Of a DNA stretch of 8,189 nt, positions 5,912 through 8,189 are shown piece by piece. The number at the start of each line of letters is the position of its first letter. Position 1 is the first letter of the stretch. The position numbers and the translations under genes were made by a program. The stretch is taken from contig DAOTVS010000254.1 in assembly GCA_034436375.1 (NCBI GenBank), positions 1 through 8,189 of the forward strand, read 5' to 3'. Source of the stretch: DAOTVS01 sp034436375. GTDB taxonomy: Bacteria > Chloroflexota > Anaerolineae > SpSt-313. Under the pieces are notes generated by a model. It was not told where the DNA came from. It did not search any database and was given only the letters and a program-made list of their open reading frames with translations.

Positions 5912-6700
5912 ATGCTGCCTGCCCCATCGCTCTCGCCGGCGTTTGTTGATCGCCTGCGCCAGGCTGTCGCCCGCGCCGATTACACCCTCGGTGCCGAGGC
6001 CTGCAGTGCCCTCGCGGATCTCTACCTGGCGACGCTCGCTGAGCCGGAGGCGCTGCCCTCCCTGGCGCCGGAGTATGGCCGGGCCGAGCTTCTGCTCAAC
6101 GTGGATGCCGCCGGGGCGCCGGCCGGGTATGGCTCGACGCTCGCCGCGCACCCGGCTCTTGGCGAGTGGCTTGTGGCTGCGCCGGAGGCGGCCGGAGTCA
6201 TGCTCCCCCGCTGGCTCTGCCATCTCTCTGGCCTGCGGCATCGCACGGTACAGCTCTATATCGATCACCCCACGCTCCCGGGCCATACCCTGGTGCAGGT
6301 GCGCAGCTTTGCCAAGGTGCAGTACCCGGGCTGCTTCGACCTGCCGGTGGCCGGGCACGTGGTGGGGCTGGATGAGCCGGCGGCGGCGCTGGGCAAAGAG
6401 CTGGCAGAGGAGCTGGGGCTGGCCTACGACGATATAGAGGGGCTGGCGCGCCTGGGCGCCCACACGAACGGCGCGCCGGAAGCCAGCGGCATGATCCGTG
6501 ACTGTGAGCTGAACATCCTCTATCGCTGCCGCCTGCGACCCGGGGGGCTCGCCCGCATCCATTTCGCCGATGGTGAAGCGGCGGCGTTCTGTGTCTTTGC
6601 CCTGCCCGAGCTGGAGCGGATGCTGGCCCAATGCCCGGAGCGCGTGGCCTCGGGCTTGCGGGGCTCGTTCGCCGCCTATTGTGAGGGGAAACACGCCTGA
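5912..6700 (+). CDS. Nudix hydrolase domain protein
   Basis: A 262-residue protein with a Nudix box at residues 148-170. The pattern G-x5-D-x7-K-E-L-A-E-E-L-G-L matches the consensus G-x5-E-x7-R-E-U-x-E-E-x-G-U with two conservative changes (E to D, R to K); the metal-binding E163, E166 and E167 are intact. The sequence before the box (QVRSFAKVQYPGCFDLPVAGHV) resembles isopentenyl-diphosphate-isomerase-like or nucleotide-diphosphate Nudix enzymes. The first roughly 110 residues form an extra domain I do not recognise. Nudix enzymes hydrolyse nucleoside diphosphates linked to another group; the substrate here cannot be assigned. The start is ATG 5912 with GAGGAG about 10 bases upstream. It begins 23 bases after the HEPN stop with no terminator between, so co-transcription with the MNT/HEPN pair is likely. 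Confidence 0.85.
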   Translation: MLPAPSLSPAFVDRLRQAVARADYTLGAEACSALADLYLATLAEPEALPSLAPEYGRAELLLNVDAAGAPAGYGSTLAAHPALGEWLVAAPEAAGVMLPRWLCHLSGLRHRTVQLYIDHPTLPGHTLVQVRSFAKVQYPGCFDLPVAGHVVGLDEPAAALGKELAEELGLAYDDIEGLARLGAHTNGAPEASGMIRDCELNILYRCRLRPGGLARIHFADGEAAAFCVFALPELERMLAQCPERVASGLRGSFAAYCEGKHA

Positions 6701-6758
6701 TTCTTGGCTCTGACCGCATCGCTACCCTTTCTCCATTTTCCTTACAAAGAGGAATCCG

Positions 6759-6788
6759 ATGCTCAACGCAGTACAACGTCGCAGGTGA
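6759..6788 (+). CDS. Possible 9-codon leader minicistron
   Basis: A tiny frame (MLNAVQRRR, then TGA) starts at an ATG with a good ribosome site (AGAGG, 6748-6752, six bases before) and stops five bases before the ATG of the next large gene. The stop codon lies within the ribosome site of that gene, so its translation could couple to or regulate the glycosyltransferase. Such a short frame can arise by chance; only the well-spaced ribosome site argues for it. Confidence 0.25.
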   Translation: MLNAVQRRR

Positions 6789-6793
6789 GCGCT

Positions 6794-8189
6794 ATGGGTA
6801 TTGCTGCAAGAAGATATGGCGCCCCCTTGGTCCTGTTGCCAGCGGTGACGCTGGCCGTCTTCTTGACCGAGTTGTTGCGGCGGCACGGCTACGGCTCGCT
6901 TCGCCATCCGCTGGGTTTCGCTGCCGCCGTTCTGTTGCTGGCGGCAGCGGTCATGGCGGAGTGGCCCCTCTATGCTGCCCTGTGGGCGCGCGCTGCCCGG
7001 TTTGGCCTGGAGCAGGCCCTGCGCCTGGATGGGCTGTGTCACCTGCCGCTCCTCCTGCCGGCTGTCTATTTCGTGCCGCCGGTGGCGCAGGTGCGCAACA
7101 TCGGCACCCTGCTCCTGGCGAGTGCCCTGGGCTTGATGCTCGGGCTCCGGGCTTCGGCGGCGATCTACCCCTATCGCGGACGGCTGGGCGCCTGTTTTTC
7201 CAGGCGCCTGACGACCCTGGGGCCGATCCTGGCCGTGGCGCTGCTGTTGCGTGTGAGCCTGATCGCCGCCAACCGCTTTTACGTGGATGAGGCGCTCTAC
7301 AGCCACTGGGGTCTACTCATTGCCTCGGGGCGAGACCTCTTCCTGCGCAGCGAATTGGTCGACAAGCCCCCCGTGTTCTTCTACATCCTGGCGCTTTTCT
7401 TCAAGCTCTTTGGCCCCGGCGAGGCCGTCGCGCGCCTGCCCAATATCATCGCCAGCCTCGCGGGCATCGCCATCGTCTACGAGATGGCCCTCGATCTCTT
7501 CAACCGGCGGACGGCGACCCTGGCGGCGCTGTTCCTGGCCCTCTCTCCGTACGATATCCAGTTTGCCCCGACCGTCTTTGTGGACCCGCTGATGACGGCG
7601 CTGGCCTTGGGCGCCTGCCTGCTGGCGCTGCGGGGCCGTTACTCGTGGTCTGGGCTGGCTTTGGGGTTGGCCATAATGACCAAGCCGCAGGGGGCTGTTT
7701 TCCTGCCGCTCACCCTTCTCTTCGCCGGCGAGTCGCTCCGCCGGGAGCGCTGGCGGCGTAAGCTGCTGCCGGCGGTGCTGGGGTTCGCCGGCGGGCTCGG
7801 GGCGGTGATCGGCGCCGACCTGGTCTGGGACCTCGTGATCCGCCGCGGCAGCACGACCTGGATGCGGGCAGGCGTCGTCCACTATGGCGGCATGGGGCTG
7901 GCGTCACCGGCCAGGTTTTTGCCGCGCCTGCAGGGATGGCTGGCGCTGGCGCAGTATTTCACCGGCTCGCCCGTGCTGAATGGGCTGCTCCTGCTGGGCG
8001 TGCCCTGCCTGCTGGCTTGTGCACTGTGGCGGCGCCTGCGGCCGGGTTGGGCGGCCGACTGGGCGCTGGCCCTTTTTGGCGTATTCTTCCTGGCTGTACA
8101 TACGGTGCTCGGGCTGCAGGTCTGGGATCGCTACATCCTGAGCCTGGCGCCCATCGTGGCCATTTTGCTGGCGCGGGTGGTGCTCTTGC
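6794..8189 (+). CDS. Membrane glycosyltransferase, GT39/PMT-2 type, C-terminus cut by the window edge
   Basis: An open frame of 465 codons without a stop runs off the window. It encodes a multi-pass membrane protein related to the PMT/ArnT superfamily, which transfers sugars from polyprenyl-phosphate donors to proteins or lipids outside the membrane. Diagnostic parts: the first-loop acidic pair D165-E166 (FYVDEALYSHWG), the KPP motif at 191-193 in a hydrophobic stretch, RLPNIIASLAG, the luminal SPYDIQFAPTVFVDPLMTALAL block (catalytic-fold hallmark), TKPQG at about 296-300, and WDRYILSLAP near the cut end. The start ATG 6794 has AGGTGA (6783-6788) five bases upstream. The acidic pair usually lies within the first 40-60 residues; here about 160 residues with roughly five hydrophobic segments (near 10-28, 41-58, 81-97, 104-122, 140-158) precede it. 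Acceptor and sugar are unknown. Confidence 0.9.
   Translation, partial: MGIAARRYGAPLVLLPAVTLAVFLTELLRRHGYGSLRHPLGFAAAVLLLAAAVMAEWPLYAALWARAARFGLEQALRLDGLCHLPLLLPAVYFVPPVAQVRNIGTLLLASALGLMLGLRASAAIYPYRGRLGACFSRRLTTLGPILAVALLLRVSLIAANRFYVDEALYSHWGLLIASGRDLFLRSELVDKPPVFFYILALFFKLFGPGEAVARLPNIIASLAGIAIVYEMALDLFNRRTATLAALFLALSPYDIQFAPTVFVDPLMTALALGACLLALRGRYSWSGLALGLAIMTKPQGAVFLPLTLLFAGESLRRERWRRKLLPAVLGFAGGLGAVIGADLVWDLVIRRGSTTWMRAGVVHYGGMGLASPARFLPRLQGWLALAQYFTGSPVLNGLLLLGVPCLLACALWRRLRPGWAADWALALFGVFFLAVHTVLGLQVWDRYILSLAPIVAILLARVVLL

Noticed and set aside
5864..6694. A 276-codon minus-strand frame opposite the Nudix gene
   Set aside because: It is an Arg/Gly/His/Gln-rich shadow of a gene with a clear Nudix box.
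6701..6793. A transcription terminator between the Nudix and glycosyltransferase genes
   Set aside because: The gap has a pyrimidine-rich run (CCCTTTCTCCATTTTCC) but no GC-rich stem before a T-run, so no intrinsic terminator can be supported.

Overview
The window looks like an accessory stretch of a GC-rich bacterial chromosome. Long two-domain adenine deaminases, HTH-MNT/HEPN toxin-antitoxin pairs, IS5-family elements and membrane GT39-type glycosyltransferases often occur together in environmental bacteria such as Chloroflexota. That taxonomic guess is weak and rests on gene content only. No rRNA, tRNA or CRISPR array was seen, and no gene-free gap exceeds 300 bases; the largest is about 190 bases, at 4679-4870.

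Layout. (1) 1-303: the right end of an IS5-family insertion sequence, holding the C-terminal part of a DDE transposase on the + strand. (2) 303-2850, minus strand: a restriction-modification operon. The restriction endonuclease has a PD-(D/E)xK (Mrr-like) core and comes first. A beta-class DNA methyltransferase strongly resembling the N4-cytosine enzyme M.PvuII follows, its Shine-Dalgarno overlapping the nuclease stop codon. The methyltransferase stop codon sits exactly on the IS boundary. Hand counts of single 60-base lines gave about 52-58% GC here against about 75% in the next gene, consistent with a separately acquired module. (3) 2960-4678, minus strand: adenine deaminase, a housekeeping purine-salvage gene with its own well-formed promoter. 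(4) 4820-5888, plus strand: a toxin-antitoxin-like pair. A winged-helix/minimal nucleotidyltransferase (MNT) protein is followed by a HEPN-like protein. Its near-consensus promoter is threaded through a 44-bp, almost perfect palindrome that ends one base before the likely start codon. (5) 5912-6700: a Nudix hydrolase starting 23 bases after the HEPN gene, probably co-transcribed. (6) 6794 to the window end: a multi-pass GT39/PMT-type membrane glycosyltransferase, cut by the window edge and carrying an unusually long N-terminal membrane region.

How it fits together. Two genome-defence or stability modules, the R-M operon and the MNT/HEPN pair, flank an adenine deaminase, with a transposon at one edge. 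This is a typical small defence island. I see no clearly unknown system. The most original points are the promoter-within-palindrome control element of the MNT/HEPN pair, the HEPN motif with Tyr in place of His, the pairing of a PvuII-like methyltransferase with an unrelated large nuclease, and the IS end that contributes to the methyltransferase stop codon.
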